A stretch of DNA of 64,000 nt from Crotophaga sulcirostris (taxonomy: Eukaryota > Chordata > Aves > Cuculiformes > Crotophagidae), in contig VYZB01000388.1 in NCBI GenBank assembly GCA_013397455.1, positions 766,456 to 830,455 of the forward strand, in the 5' to 3' direction. Position numbers and translations under genes: made by a program. Within the stretch, counting starts at the first letter, position 1. Each line of letters begins with the position of its first letter. The notes under the pieces were generated by a model. That model had not been told where the DNA came from. It saw only the letters and a program-made list of their open reading frames with translations, and did not search any database. Shown here in pieces: positions 10,458-25,400 of the stretch.

Positions 10458-13400
10458 CTACAATAAAAACAAAGAAAAACAAATTAAAGGATTATCTACA
10501 ACAGACTTAATTTTAAAATAAGGGCTGGTAGCATCAATTTTGTGTTTAACAAACCCAAGATCAAATGAATTAGCAGTCCTCCAACAACTGGGTAACATAC
10601 TGAAGGTAAAATATCAGATAACTTGTGCCTGCAGTCAAACCAAAGTGTCAGGGAAAATCTTGAAAAACAAGAGCTACATACTGGCAGGTATATCTGGGAG
10701 CAAAAAAATAATTGAATTAATGCAATCTTTTTCTCACAGCTTTTACTTGGAAACTTACTATTCAGTAAATAAAGAAAGTACAAAATGTCCCAACTCCTCA
10801 CTCTGAGTTTAGAGAGAGGAAAGCAAAAAGATCTTTATTACTGGATAAGTGTCTTCTCATTTAGATGTTCACAAGCCATCCTGCCAGTTCCTGCAGAAAA
10901 ATAGTATGGTCTGGCCTCAAAGCCAGCAGCTAATTGGAGCACTTATGAAAAGAGGCAGACAGAAGAAGAATCTCTCTATTCCCCAGCTGTTTGCAGTGAC
11001 AGTTGGAAACTAGAAATCAAAGAAGTTTGACAAGTGCCTCCCACTAAGGAGAAGATGTGCTGAGGATAGGATAGGTAGGAAAACAGAACAGCTTTTACCT
11101 TTTCAACAAATAGTGTCATAAATTTCATCATCTTGGATTGTTTGATACCATGATATTTCCCTAACTAGAAAGTTGTCACCGAAGTAGGACTGTCACTTCT
11201 TCTGATGCTTACAAACCTTGCAGGCTGCATGGCAAAATTTTACATGGCTGAGGACTGCAAAACCCCTTCTCCCTATTTTGGAGGATCAGGCAGAGAAGAG
11301 CTGCCATAGTTGTTGCTAGGAGGGAGATGTCAGTGATTCCCAGATGCTCTCATTACATTACTTCGCTGCCGGATGGGGCTGGGGTTAATCAGTTGCATAA
11401 ATGGTCTCCAAGGTAATTACAGCAATGCCTCCATGAGGAGTTTCTGCTGACTCTCTCCAGAGCACAGCCAGGAAAGCAGCCTTGCCTTGGCAAACGTATT
11501 TGAACAGTTCACCAGCCTCAGGCAGCTCAAAAGCCCCACACTGGCCACTCCTAATTAGAGAGAAGAAAGAGAAGACTATTTTTGACCAACACACTATAGT
11601 TAGTGATTTGGCATATTCCGCAGTGTCCTGGGGAGACGGGCCGGTTAGCAGATGAGAGGGAAGACATCAAAGCTGTATGATGCATTATTAAGCATTTACT
11701 TCCCATCACCACAAGGACTCGATTTACCTGTGCAATCAGCTGCTGAAACAGGCTGATAAATAGCAGCATTGTACTGGAATGTCAACATTTCCACTGGTAC
11801 TGCTATCAGAACAAGATGTATTTGCAACACTGGCAACAAATCTATACAAAAGCATCTAGATTTCCATCTTCATCCCAAAGAAAGGCTTTTCAGTAGAAAA
11901 AATTCAGCAGAGCTTAGGCACTGACCACAGAAAACCTTGTATTCCTTTGCAGAACAATCAAGTTTCCAGACTTGGTGGCTTTCTAGAAGAAGCTTCTGCT
12001 GAAGACAAGAGCTGCCAGTGCCCAGCAACAATGAAACTCAAGCTTTGGAGTTTTAAATAAGGTGATTTGAATTTAGAATTATGGTTCTCTCTTTTAACTC
12101 CTTGACTAAGGAGAGGACACCTGTCAAAAGACAACAAACCTGCAAGTATTCTAAGTCAGAGAACCCTAGAATGGCTTGCTTGGTAAAGACCTTTGAGATC
12201 ATCAAGTCCAACCGTACCTGTCTACTAAACCATACCCCTAAGAAACTCATCTACCCATCTTTTAAACACCTCCAGGGATGGTGAATCAACCATCCCCCTG
12301 GGTAGCCTCTGCCAGTGCCTGACCACCCTTTCAGAGAAGAAATTTTTCCTGATACCTAATCTGAATCTCCCCTGATGCAACTTGAGGCCATTCCCTCTCA
12401 TCCTATCATCTGTCACTTGAGAGAAGAGACCAACGTCCACCTCGTTACAACCTCCTCTCAGGTAGCTGTAGACAGTCAATATAGAAGGTCCCATAAAAAG
12501 TTGAACAATTTCCATATTTTTAATGATTGGGAGACTAGCTAATATATTTAGGATGCGGCTTTCCACGTCTGTACTTGCAATACATGAAAGTCATTTTCAT
12601 GTTAGTGCCTGCTGACTGCCTTCACATGAACATCATGAGCAAAACTCTTACCATAATGAATACGGAGGAAACAAGTCGTCTTTTGATTCACTATATCTTT
12701 AGGATTGAATTAATCTCAACTAATTTTAATTATCAAAAAGTAAGGCATCTCATAAACGTGAGTAATCTGTGCTCTGTCTACAGCCACTGGAAGAATTTAT
12801 CAAACCTTGAAAAAAATATTTATGACAGAAGATGAGCAGTCCTCAGAAGATGGCTCTTTTCTTCCTCCTACTACATGGTGTAATCTCTTAGTTAGGTTGG
12901 CTCAAGTTACATAGAAGTCCCTTTTCCATAGCTGTCAAATCCATAAGCTGTTTTTCATGGCTGATCTCACATGTCCCACAAATGACTGTATACAAAATGC
13001 TTTGAGATAGTAGGAGCTGGTACAAAGATAGATCATTGGGGGAAAAAAAAAACCACCACAAAAATAATACGTTTTTAACTTATTCTTTTCTGTATATCAC
13101 CTGTGGAGTTGCAAGATGTAGTCCCAGCTAGAAACACTTTGTCTTCAGTAGTGTTTTACTTGATGCTAATTAGCATGGTCTTTGCCTTTATTTCCCATTG
13201 ATCTATACCTGAAATCACTGTAGGTTCCTATATTAAAGAATATACTTACATGAGATTATTCTAGACTTTTGCCATAATATACCAATTATTATCTCATCTT
13301 CTTGCACTGTGATAATTTATCTGCTCTGTTGTTAACCATAACAGAATCCTTTGCCATCCTGATTCAGTGGAATTTTCCTCTGAGGTTGTGAAACTGAGAT

Positions 13401-16400
13401 TGTGACTTATAACAGGGGAATTACTTGCTTTCGTAACCCTTAAAATGCCAAGAGAAATCCCTGGTTTCAGCCAGGGTAATTTACTGCCGATAATTTGTTG
13501 ACTGCAAAACTTTCATCTAGGAGCAAGAGAAACAAAATGAACCCTGGGAATATTGTGCTGGTTCTCCTGGTTATATATTGCATTATGTGGAGAAGCCACA
13601 TAATTTCTTTCAGGTATTTTGGGGATTGAAACCTTGGCTCCCAGAATTAACTTTGGGATGCACTGAAAGGGAAAGTAATCCCCTTCCTATCTGCAGTCAA
13701 GAGGCCACGCTACGGCTCACTAAGAAGGCAGGGCTGATGGCTGTGCGTGAGGGGACAGGATACAGCGTGCTGCTTTTCCTTTTCATCAAGTGCATCCAAT
13801 GCAGCTGTGTTTATGAATGTGTCATGAATGTATAAAGAATAATTGCTTGAAAATAACATGGACTAAATATCTAGTATTTTACAATAAATTCTGTTATGAC
13901 CGAATGTGAGATGGAAAGTTTTGTAATGGTAGGTCAGCTAATCGCAAATGACTCAGTGACTTCTTTTTCCCTACAGTGAAGAGACTATTGAAAGACAATA
14001 TTTTTAAAGTACTCGTTGGCCCCTGCCTGACTATTAACTCACCCAATGAAGCATCTATTCAGCCTTGTTGGAGTGTCCAAAGCATAGCCATCTGGGCGGA
14101 TGCCTGCCCATGCTGCCTGAATCACCTTTCACACTCTACATCCGGTTTAATGAAGAGTGCTTAAGCATGCTGAACTCAAAACACTGGGGCCTAGTGATCT
14201 TTGCCAGATATAAAAGCGACATTTGTTGGAGGGCTCTTGACAGGAAATTACCATTTTCTGGGTTAACTCACACTTGCTGCAATTGCTGCCATTGGACCTA
14301 GACAAGAAGCCCTTTAAGTCTGGGAGACTTTGAGCAGATTATTGTTAAGGCCTTGCCCAAAAATGTAAAACTAATTCAATTTCTTTTAGAAAATACAACG
14401 TTAAATATGTCCTCCCATGAAGTGCAGACTGAGTTCCCGCAGTGTGAGGATGGAGAATAATCTCTTTATTCTTATCCTCAACCCACTGACTGATTATGCA
14501 TGGAGGTGAAAGGTGTCTCTGTCCAAACAGCAAAATATTTTCCTTATGAATGTTACTCTGACTTTACATTGCATTAGCTCAACCTTTTGCAGAATGCTGT
14601 GAGTTAATGTTGTATATTAGCCACTGCTTTAGGACCTGCAAATAACTCATACCAGAAATAACAGCGATTGAGAAGAAACGGCTATAAATTCACTTCATAA
14701 AAATATACTTAAAATCTAAAAAAATGCCATAATCAAAACTATTGAATGATTACATCTTTATAACTCTTAATCTGACCCTTTTCTCTACAAATTGAAGCTT
14801 ATTGAATATTAGCTTGTCAAACAGGTTGGGTGAATTTTTCAGGCCCATCTAGGTGATTTTAGTACTTTGGGAGTAGTTTGGGACCTTATGAAAATGTTAT
14901 TTGTAATTATTTAGAAAGAAGCAAAGACATCTGTTTCCTGTTGCATTCAATACTTAATTACTTCAATTACGTTCTAACGATCTGAAGTCCATTTTGAAGC
15001 CATGCAGTTAGGAACAATGATTCTTGTTGCATGGGTGGGATTTGGACAGTATTTTTTTAGTTCTGTCATTACTGTTTGACAACAGTGTGTTTATTGGGAA
15101 GTTTATATTATTCTTACTGCATTGGCACAGTCAGGAGCTTATACTGTGTATGTATTGGGGGAAAAAGAACTTTTCCCCTTCCTTTTTTTTTTTTTTAATG
15201 TGATATAGATGGGCCAGAACAAGGTGAATGGACACTAAACTATGCCTGGGAGAGGATTTCTTTGGCTCCTACACTGTAACAAAAGACATAGAATCATAGA
15301 ATCATTAAGATTGGAAAAGACCTCTAAGATCAAGTCCAACCACCATCCCAACACCACCATGACTACTAAAACAGATCCTGAAGTGCCATGTCTACACATT
15401 TTTTGAACACCTCCAGGGATGGTGACTCTACCACTTCCCTGGGCAGCCTGTTCCAATGCTTCACCGCTCCTTCAGTGAAGAATTCTTTACTAATATCCAA
15501 TCTAAACTAGTGACTATGTTCTTCCAGTACTGTCCCCATGTAAATCCTGCTGTAGAGACATACGAAGTGAAGATGTGGTTGAGTAGGATTGTGGCATGCA
15601 GCATTGCACACAGAAACCAAGTGGTGCTGCAAATCATAGGGTATTTTTGGAACGTTATGTGAGACCACTGCAGTCCTCAGGGCAGGTTAGGAGAGTCAGA
15701 GTACAAACATTGCTTAAAGCTCCTTAAGCAATGGCCCCAATACAGTGCTCTGTGCCTCAGAGAGGTGTAGACTCAGCCTACGGCCTAACAGCAGACTGTA
15801 CTACTGGAGCATTTTCCAGACTGGTTTGTTCTGTCCAGATCATGGGAGTAAATTGTGCTGTTCATAAACCAAATCTGACAAAGGCGAAGCAGCAACACAA
15901 GCACTTGCTGATACAAATGTGCTCCTTCCAGTCCCAGAAGTCAATTAGTGAGGATGCTGGCTATGCTCCTGAGTGCAACAGGAGGTAGCTTAAAAGAAGC
16001 AGCAAAGAAAATCCCACTTGTCTTCAGAGTGAAAAGTACCTCTCAAAGAACAAAAAGGGAAACGCTGCTGTGCCACTGCTGTGGCTCTCCGTTAAGTAGA
16101 GATTTAGAATTTGGAGGTGGTTGTTCCATCGTGGAAGTGCAAAGGAAGAAAAGGTAAAATAAGATAGTGCGCAGCATGGTATCTAGGAGTGTTTCCCACA
16201 TCTAAGTGGCTGATCTGGCAACCTCTTGACTGAATCACTCCTACCTCCTCTGAGATCAGGTTTGCACAGAAAGGCTGGAGGGGAGGTGCAGTTCCAGTAA
16301 GTTCCCTGCCCAGCACAGTTGAGAGAACAGGACGTTCACATGTCCTCCCAGACTATGCCTGCCCTGCAGTGCACCTGCAGTCCTTAGATAATTCCTGTGT

Positions 16401-19400
16401 ATAGAGTATCTGTCACATTTTGAGAAACTAAAAAGATTATAACTCAAGTCTGGAAAAGAGATGACAGAAAGGAGGTGGGAAGAATTATGCAGATCCAGAA
16501 TGCCTCAAATGGCAAGATTAGATAAATAGGGAATGAATCCCTGTTTCTCATCACCCATAAAACATAGTGCACCCAATGCAATTATGAGATAGTAGGCTTA
16601 AAGTTAACCAGAGTCCATGTTTCATGCAACCCATCCCTAAGCCTCAAAGTACAAAAAAACTCAAAGAACAAAAAAGCTCAAAGCCAGGGTAATGGAGAGT
16701 GGTTTGCTACAAAATACAACCATCCAGCTGCTGTTTCTATTCAGGATGTCCCTAGGTCAGCTCTTGCCAAAGGCAGTGTGGTGATGTTGGTGAAAGGACC
16801 ACTCTTTACTTACCCTATTTCTAAGACTTTTCCTTTACACATTCATTTACGGCCATTGCTAGAGATAGGACCTGGATAAATGGACCTACAATATGATTCA
16901 CTACAGCTATGCATTAGAGTACTTACACATATATCACTTGTTTACCATTTTTCATACTGCATGTACAGTGATACACACTCATAGGATGTGCGTCTTTGTA
17001 AGTTACCAGATATATTAAAATATAAAAATACATGTTGCTGCAGATTTCCCTAGTTACTTTTCCTACTAAAAGTGTGATCCTTGTGATTTAGAAAGAAAAA
17101 AAAATGACTGCAGCATGAATTACTTCATGTTTAAGGAAGAGATGGAATAATAATAATTAAAATATTTATAGATAGCCTGAAAGAGGATGAAGACCTCTCC
17201 AGCCAGGGTGAAGCTTACAAACAAAAGCTGTGAAGAAAACTTAGTCAAACGTACATTCTGGAGGTGGATTACGTGGTGACACTGTGGAAGGGGTTATCTT
17301 TTTTTATTTTATCTTTTTTTTTATTCAGAGAGTAGTGGTCAACAGTTCGAGGTCCACAGATGGAGACCTGTGACAAGTGATGTCCCTCAGGGGTCTGTGC
17401 TGGAACCAGTGCCGTTTAATATTTCCATTAATGATATGGACAGTGAGATCGAGTGCACTCTCAGCAAGTTTACAGATGACACCAAACTGAGTGAGACAGT
17501 CTTCACACCAGAAGGACAGGGTGTCATCCAGTGTGACCTGAACAAGCTGGAGAAATGGGGCTGTGTGAACCTCATGAGGTTTCAACAAGGGCACATGCAG
17601 AGTCCTACACCTGGGTCAGGGCAATCCACGGTTTCAATACAGGACGGGGGATGACATGATTAAAAGTAGCCCTGGGGAGAAGGACTTGGAGTTGCTGATT
17701 GATGAGAAGCTAGACACAAGCCGGCAAGGTGTACGCTCAAAACCCAGAAAGCCAACCGTGTCCTGGGCTGCATCAAGAGAAGTGTGGCCAGCAGGGCAAG
17801 GGAGGGGATTCTGCCCCTCTACATTGCTCTCATGAGATCCCCCCTGGAGTGCTGTGTCCAGTTCAGAAGGATATGGAACTGTTGGAACTGCTCCAGAGGA
17901 GGGCCACAAAGATGATCAGAGGGCTGGAGCACCTCCCATTTGAGGACAGGCTGAGAGAGTTGGGGTTGTTCAGCCCAGAGAAGAGAAGGCTCCAGGGAGA
18001 CCTCAGAGCAGCCTTCCAGTACCTGAAGGGGCTACAGGAAAGCTGGGGAGGGATCTTTTACAAGGGCAAATAGTGATAGAATAGGGGGGAATGGCTTTAA
18101 ATTAGAATGGGAAAGGTTTAGATTAGACAGTAGGAAGAAATTATTCACAATGAGAGTGGTGAGGCCCTGGCACAGGCTGCCCAGGGAAGCTGTGGATGCC
18201 CGCTCCCTGGAGGTGTTCAAGGTCAGGTTGGATGGGGCCTTGAGCAGCCTGGTCTGGTGAGAGGTGTCCCCGCCCATGGCAGGGGGGGTGGAACTGGGTG
18301 ATCTTTAAGGTCCCTTCCAATCCAAACCATTCCATGATTCTATGATCTTTGAAGGGGTTATCTCTCTGCTAAACTTTACATAGTTTGATAGGAACCCTCA
18401 GAGGCTTTTAGACAGTTGTTTTCTATTACCTAAAACTGCACAACTTACAAAACATGAATCAATATAGATGTGTTTGTGTACACACATTACACAGTCCCCT
18501 CCTATATAATGATGGAATAGCATCGTGTGATTGTATGCATTTATGCCCTGTGGCTTAAAGAACCAGGTAGCAGCAAATCAATCTGTAGAGCGTTTTTCTT
18601 TATTTGTGTGCCAAGCTCCTGGCCAATAAGCCAAGTCAAGAAAGGAGCAATCAGGCCCGGGGTTACAAGGAAGCAACTGTTCTGAGAACTATTCACAGAT
18701 GCTGGTGAAATAATGAATAAAAAGAATTCCGATTAAGACCAAGGTTTGAACAGACTGTCCCTGTCAACAAAAAGACTCTTAGCCATCAGTGGGAATTAGC
18801 CAGCCTGTACTGCCAAAAGGAGCCAGTTTTTGTCTCATTCAGTGTTAGTAGCTGCACATATTACTTCATCAGAACATTTACACCCCTCTGAAGTTTTTTT
18901 ACAAGCCACCTTCTCCATTTATTTGCCTTCTTGTCCATCTGAGAATCACTGATCTTACTGAAACTATGAGCTACTTATCAAAATTTATATTTAGCCCAAA
19001 GTAACAAGACACTGATCACATTCCTCTACAAGCCAAGGTAAGCTCCAAGACTGTCTCAGAGGTGGGAGGTAACAACAACCTCAAGGGTTCTCATCAGTCT
19101 GTTCTCAGACTGGGTATGAATGAACATGCAGCTGTGACACATGGTGCCTCAGTGGTATCAGTCTTAGCAACTACCATTGTCTCATTTCCTCTAACACTGG
19201 CAGATTCAGATTATCCAGAAACCGCTCACTAACATAGACTTGCTGGTCAGGTAAGATAAGCTTGACTTGGGACCAAGCATTTGGATAAAGCCCTCAGACA
19301 CATGGTGTGAATTTTGGGGTTGTCCTATGCAGGGACAGGAGTCGGACAAGATGATCCTTGTGGGTCCCTTCCAACTCAGGACTTTCTATGATACTATGAT

Positions 19401-22400
19401 TCCTTGGACCATGTTCCCCCTAGAAAGTCTGCTAGAAAAAGAGTAGTTCCCTAACATCTCATTAGGCTTTGCAGGCAACAGTACATTAAGACCTTTTGTT
19501 GGTTAAAAGCAGGTGAGAAAAGACATCATCAGGGCAAGCATTTTACAGAATCTCATTTAGCTTTAAAAAGTATGTCAGGAAATTCCATATTAAAATCATT
19601 CATGACTTTTAGATTATTTTTGAAATTAAGGTTTCAGTTTGTAGCTCCTTTCAATACAGAATGAGCACATTGATAGACTTTTGTTAGCTGCATCCTGCTG
19701 TGAGATTCCATCTCAGTTTACAAGCAGCATGAGAACAAGCATGCTAAATTCAAGTTGAAATCATTTTGTCTCAAATGTGATCATTAAAGTGTAACTGTTC
19801 TTCATGTGTGTGCAGGACAACTCAAGGGCTAGCAATAGAGGAAGAAATCATCTGACTTCTACGCTTGTAGCCTACTACATGATGAAAAATATTTGCTTTA
19901 TTTTAATGTATGTTACTATTTCCATGTAACATGTCAACCAGGACATGAGTAAAGTACAAATGTATTGATCTTGCTTTGCTTTATTTATTTGTTGCTTAAC
20001 ATATGTTGTCTATGTCAGTGTGACATAGACAGAACTATCACCCATGTGGGTTTGATGCGATAAAAGATAAGAGAGAGTAAAGAAAACTGGTGAATCAATT
20101 TTAAGTCAGAAAGTGATGCATTCTGGAAAAAAAATCTTGAGATAACAGGGTGAGGCCTGTACTGAAAGACAAATGTATGCAAATCTATCACAGGACACCG
20201 TACTTAAACCTTCACTCACTGCGCCTATTGAAGATACAGTGGCTGCAACAACACTCAAACAAATCCTCACACCTTGTATAGTCTGTCTGATGGACCAGGC
20301 ACTGCACAAGTAAGTGAGAAGTTACAGACTCATTCTTTACATAAGCCAGGGAGCCATTGTTGAGGTGGCCCAAACGAGGATATTGGGGTTGTATAGGACA
20401 ATTACACACACAGTATAACCAGGTTGGAAGAGACCTCCAAGATCATCAAGTCCAACCTATAAGCCAACCTATAAGCCAACACGAACACCACCTCATCATC
20501 TAAACCATGGCACTCAGTGCCTCAATCTTCCCAGTAGATTTGAAAAAGCTTCAAGGAGGTCATTACCGTCATTGTTACATTACAGTTAGGGAAAATGAGG
20601 CATAAAAAAGAGAAATTACTACTCTGCAATCACCTGGCAAGACTGATGCCACAGACCAGAATGAGATGCAGGTTTCATGTGTTCTAGTCCCAAGCACTGT
20701 CAAATTCACATCTTCTCATCTGGTATGAAACTGTTCCAGTCCCTTGATGATAGTTAAGCATGGTGGTCCCTAATATACTTGTACAACTTCCCAGTAGATA
20801 ATGCATAAAGTTATAGGTTGGACTCGATGATCTCAGATGTCCTTTCCAACCTTGTAATACTGGGATACTGTGATACTGTGATAAGTGTGGGTAAAATATC
20901 CCAATGACATCACCTGCTGCTTGTACCTGCCTTTTGCAAATCTTGAAGAACAGAGCTCAGCGAGCAGCTTCCTACACTGGGGAAGTACCGGTTTGCACGA
21001 TGTGCTAAAGCCCTCCTACAGCAGAACTGTTGCCAAATACCATCCTCCCACTGAATTTGTGCTGATTTCTACTGGCTCAATTTTGTGAACCAAAATAATC
21101 CTGAAATAGTTCCTGACATAATTTCTCAGCACTACAGTAGGAGGCTGTGGCATACACATTAACCAATTTCTTTTCAATGGCATCCTGAAGCTATTCAAAC
21201 TGTATTCAGAACTCAGATTTTTTTTGCAGATTCCTAAATGCGTGGATTCTCAAAAGCAGACACCTCAGAAGAATTCAATGTGGTCTCTGCATCTTCTTTC
21301 AACTATATGAAAACGCTTTCATTTCTTGTTACGAATCTCTTCCTATTCCCAGCACATAAGAAGCACGCAACTATTTATATTCATTTTTGGTTTGGTTACT
21401 CCTTAACATAGAAACACTTTCTATTAACCAGACTGCTGGATTTTAGAGGTTAGTACAATTTAAATCTACTTTTGATAAAAGAGTCTCCACCAAAATGGAA
21501 AGGTAATGTTGGAAATGAAAAAAATTAGGGGCCATCAATAACTACACTGATGACAGCTTATCAATTCCGACAGCTCATATGCTGATAAGAAATTTACAAG
21601 CAAAACTTTACTCATAAAGTTGTAGCAAGCATTGTCAAGTAATAAATCCAACTTACCTGTGAAGAGCTTCTGTGGTAAGCTGAGTAGTGAAGTGGTCCAG
21701 AAATAGCAGTATCATGTGGTAAGGATGGATACTGACTCTGCATTGGATGGGGATGCTGGTTGCTGTAGCTACCATAGTTGTAACTTCCCGTGTATCTAAA
21801 ACCCATTTAAAAACACTGTTTAGTATGCATAATAATTGTATTGCCTCTAATAACTCTATAACTTTTGAGACATACAGTTGCCCTTTTTTTTTTTGCATAG
21901 GAGAATGATATTTTAAATAACCTTTTAGAAAGAGATACTTCTCAGCTCAGATGGGAAGCAGATGTCGCTTAGTGAAATGATGTGTTCAGACAGCAACAAA
22001 GGGAGAGACTCAATGTATTTCTCTGACCAGTTTGAAAATGCAGACTCATTTGTGCACTTTCTAAGGAGAAAGCGTCTTTCCCTTTAATTATTATTTTATT
22101 GCCATGTTCCTAACAAATTGCTATCCTGGATGAGGAAGTACAGTAAGATTTGACTTAAAGAACTACGCTGCAGAGTTCAGCTATTTCCTTACAGTGGGAG
22201 CAGTGGGGAGGGAGAGAGATGTATTAATTTAAACCTGAAACACACAACTTACAACTTTAGCACAGATGACTCAAGAATAGAGTGGGATTTGAGCTTGGAC
22301 AATCTGTGTACTTCCTTTTTTCACCCTAAACTTTTGTCTAGGGACAGCCGGGGTAAAAGAGAGAGCAGCTTCCTTGGATATAAGAAACTAGAGGGCTAGT

Positions 22401-25400
22401 GTTTGTTGGCCATCATTATTTGGGCTGTTCACCAGCAGAAGATGCATGGCCACTTCTGCAACCTCCCATCCTTGTGTAGCTGTATGAATATTTGATGCTA
22501 ATTTAGCACAGAATTGTAAAGGCTTTTAAAATACATGCTATTGACATGAAACACAAACCATGATAAATAAATAAACAGGGTAAAATCAATTCTTTGTGAG
22601 AAAGGGAAGGTAGATATTTATACAGACTTTTTCTGGGAAGTTTGGTGTGATTTTTATACTGGGTATAGTTTAAGTTTCTACTGTTCTTTTGATTTTCTGA
22701 TGGTATTCTAGAGATATCACGCCATGTCTTACACCAGTCAATCCAGCAGCTTCAAAACGAGAGCAGAGAACTACCTCCAAAAATATTTTCAGGACATAAG
22801 ACCCTGTTCATCTTTGTTGTTCAGCGTTGAGCTGTTATTCTTATCTTCACTTGCACTCAGCTGTAAATGTGAGTGGTTTCCATAATCTAACTCAGACAAG
22901 CTGGTGTCCATGTGATATGACTTTGATAGATAGTCTCTCTGTGGAGAGTCAGGGAGAGAGGAATGGCTGTGTTAGTTGCACTCTGTGGTAGGCAGGTATC
23001 TTCTGTTTTAACTCCTTCAACACAGGAGACTGGTCAGTAAGATCTGTAAGTTTTTGGTGGTCTGCATAAGCCTGACATTCATGGTGCAGCTTTTTCTGCT
23101 TGAAGAAGATGCTCGATTATATAGCCTTTCCTGCAGTCTGGGCTGCCCTTGGACCCTCAAACAAACCCAAGTCCTGTACAGTGGTGTTTGCACTTCATGC
23201 TTTCTCTAGTCATTAAGGATGCTATGTCCTAGCCTGGAATCTATTGATCTTGTCTCCTTCATTCAGTCAGTCATCACTTTTGACTAAAATTTAGCACTTT
23301 AATTCACTTGAATATGGAGTTATAAAGTTTCTTATTCTTATCTCTGTTGTGTACTTTTGGTCCAGGAACCTTCCTCTTTCTCTCTTCAACTTCAGGAAAG
23401 AGAGAACTGAGGACATGAGGAGGAGATGACCATGCTCCTTCAAGGCTAGTATTCTCCTGCGTGTCTGAAAGTGTTTGGTTGACAAGCCCTGCAACTCTCC
23501 AAGATGGAAGAGTACCTGAAAAATCCAACAAAAATGTTTTCTGCCATGTAACGTGTCCCACAGTGGCTGCTGAACCACATTTATAGTCACTGTGTAGTGG
23601 GGATAATGCCATGGTTTAGATGATGGGTTGGTGTTAGTGTTGGGTTGTAGGTTGGACTTGATGATCTCAGAGGTCCTTTCCAACCTTATGATACTGTGAA
23701 ACTGTGTGAAATCCAGCTGGGAACTACTAGTTATTCTAGAGTCTAGCAGCTATAATTCAGAAAGAAGGGGCAATTTATTGTACATGGTACATATTGTCCT
23801 GCATTTGGGATGGTGTAACTCCTGCAGTGGTACAGATTGGGACCATTTGGAGAGAAAGCCGCTTTGCCGAAAATTGCCTGCAAGTTCTGGTGGACTAAAA
23901 GTTGAACATGAGTCACAAGCATGCCCTTTCAACAAAGATGACCAGCTATGTACTGGGCTGTATTAGCAGGAATGCAGACAGCAGGCCTAAAGAAGTGATT
24001 ATTCCTCTCTATTTGACACTTGGATGACCACATCTGGAGTATTGTGTCCTGGTTTTGGCTCTCCACTACAGAGTGTTGACATACTGGAGCAAGTCTAGTG
24101 AAGGACCATCAAGACAGACAGGGGATTGAAGCACATGACTTACAGGAGAAAAACTGGGTTTGTCCAGCCTTAAGAAGAGAGAAAAAGGGTTGACCTACAA
24201 CTATTTAACAGGAGGATATGCAGCAGCTAGAGTCAAACTCTTCTCAAAATTACAGTGGTAGGGTGAGATGTAGCAGACACAAAGTGGAACAATGGAAATT
24301 CCAACTACCTATAAGGATATTTTCTTCTATTAATACCACAGATGATCTACTTACAGTTCTGAGATTCCACATGTGTGGAGAATATCACTGTGGATTTAGA
24401 AGATTTACTGGAGTGAACTAGAGTGGATTACAAACCTTGTGCTCTTTTCCAGTTTCACAAATCTACACTACTATTGCTTGCTATAAGGCTTGTTTTAATG
24501 ATGGGGTCATGACCATATAGCCTTTTCTTCATTTCTAGCGACATGCATTTGTCCGTAATCAATTTTTATTTTACAGGCTCAATTTTTGTCATTGAACTTG
24601 CCAGAAGCACAATTAAAATATTTGTACAATCAAACCAACAGTCTAAATTTCATTCTATAATGGTCTATACCTGAGTCTCTCTTGGGAGCTACAAGGGCTT
24701 TACATTGTTCCAAGGCTTCAGTTCTTAATTGTCTTACATTGTGGAATATTGTAGTATAAAGAGCTCTGATCTTTTAGGTATTCTCTTTCTATCTCAAGGT
24801 GCTTTGGAGCCCTTCTACTTCAGAGAGGATCATCTTTAGTGTGCAAGATTGGTAGGAACACCAGCAGAACTGCTGTTAGGAAACTTTCAGGTGGCTAAGA
24901 GTCTACCTTTGGTAAGAAATGCACCTACAGTAGGGGATTGGTTCGTGGTTTCCATGCTGCTTATGCTCTCTACTGGGTCCTGCTACATGGAAGTGAGGCT
25001 CAGTCTTTGGGGCTGTAGATACAAAATAAGTACAAATTGCAATGATCCAGAAGGATTTTAGTAGTACTATATAAAGGTCAAACGAGATCTCGTTTTGATA
25101 GAAGCCATGTAAACACAGATTCACAAAGAGACACCATGCTTCTGAGCTTAAAAAGGCAATTCCAGTGAAGAAGGAAAATATTACTGAAATATTTAGAATC
25201 ATCATCAAAATGCTTCTACCCATGCATCACACATAAAATGAAATGGCAAAAGAAGTCAGATAATAGAATTCTTCATTGCCTTTCAGAAGAGCGAATTCAC
25301 CCACATAAAATTCACCCTGTCTTACTGTAAAACAAATTGTTGGGGTTTTTTGCTTTTGTTTAAACAGAATTTCTTGTATTTCAGTTTTTCCTATTGTCTC

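Larger units (their letters stand above)
10458..21656 (-). other. RFX4: RFX4 last intron (11.2 kb)
   Basis: No additional exon was recognised. It contains CR1 copies at 12157-12500, 15287-15512, 17325-18347, 19285-19402, 20412-20530 and 20808-20885. The long frames at 17370-17654 and 17729-18073 are remnants of CR1 reverse transcriptase. The rest is unique AT-rich sequence. Confidence 0.8.

Noticed and set aside
17370..18073. Reverse-transcriptase-like open frames as possible genes
   Set aside because: Truncated CR1 LINE remnants with FTDD in place of the catalytic [FY]ADD and broken frames.
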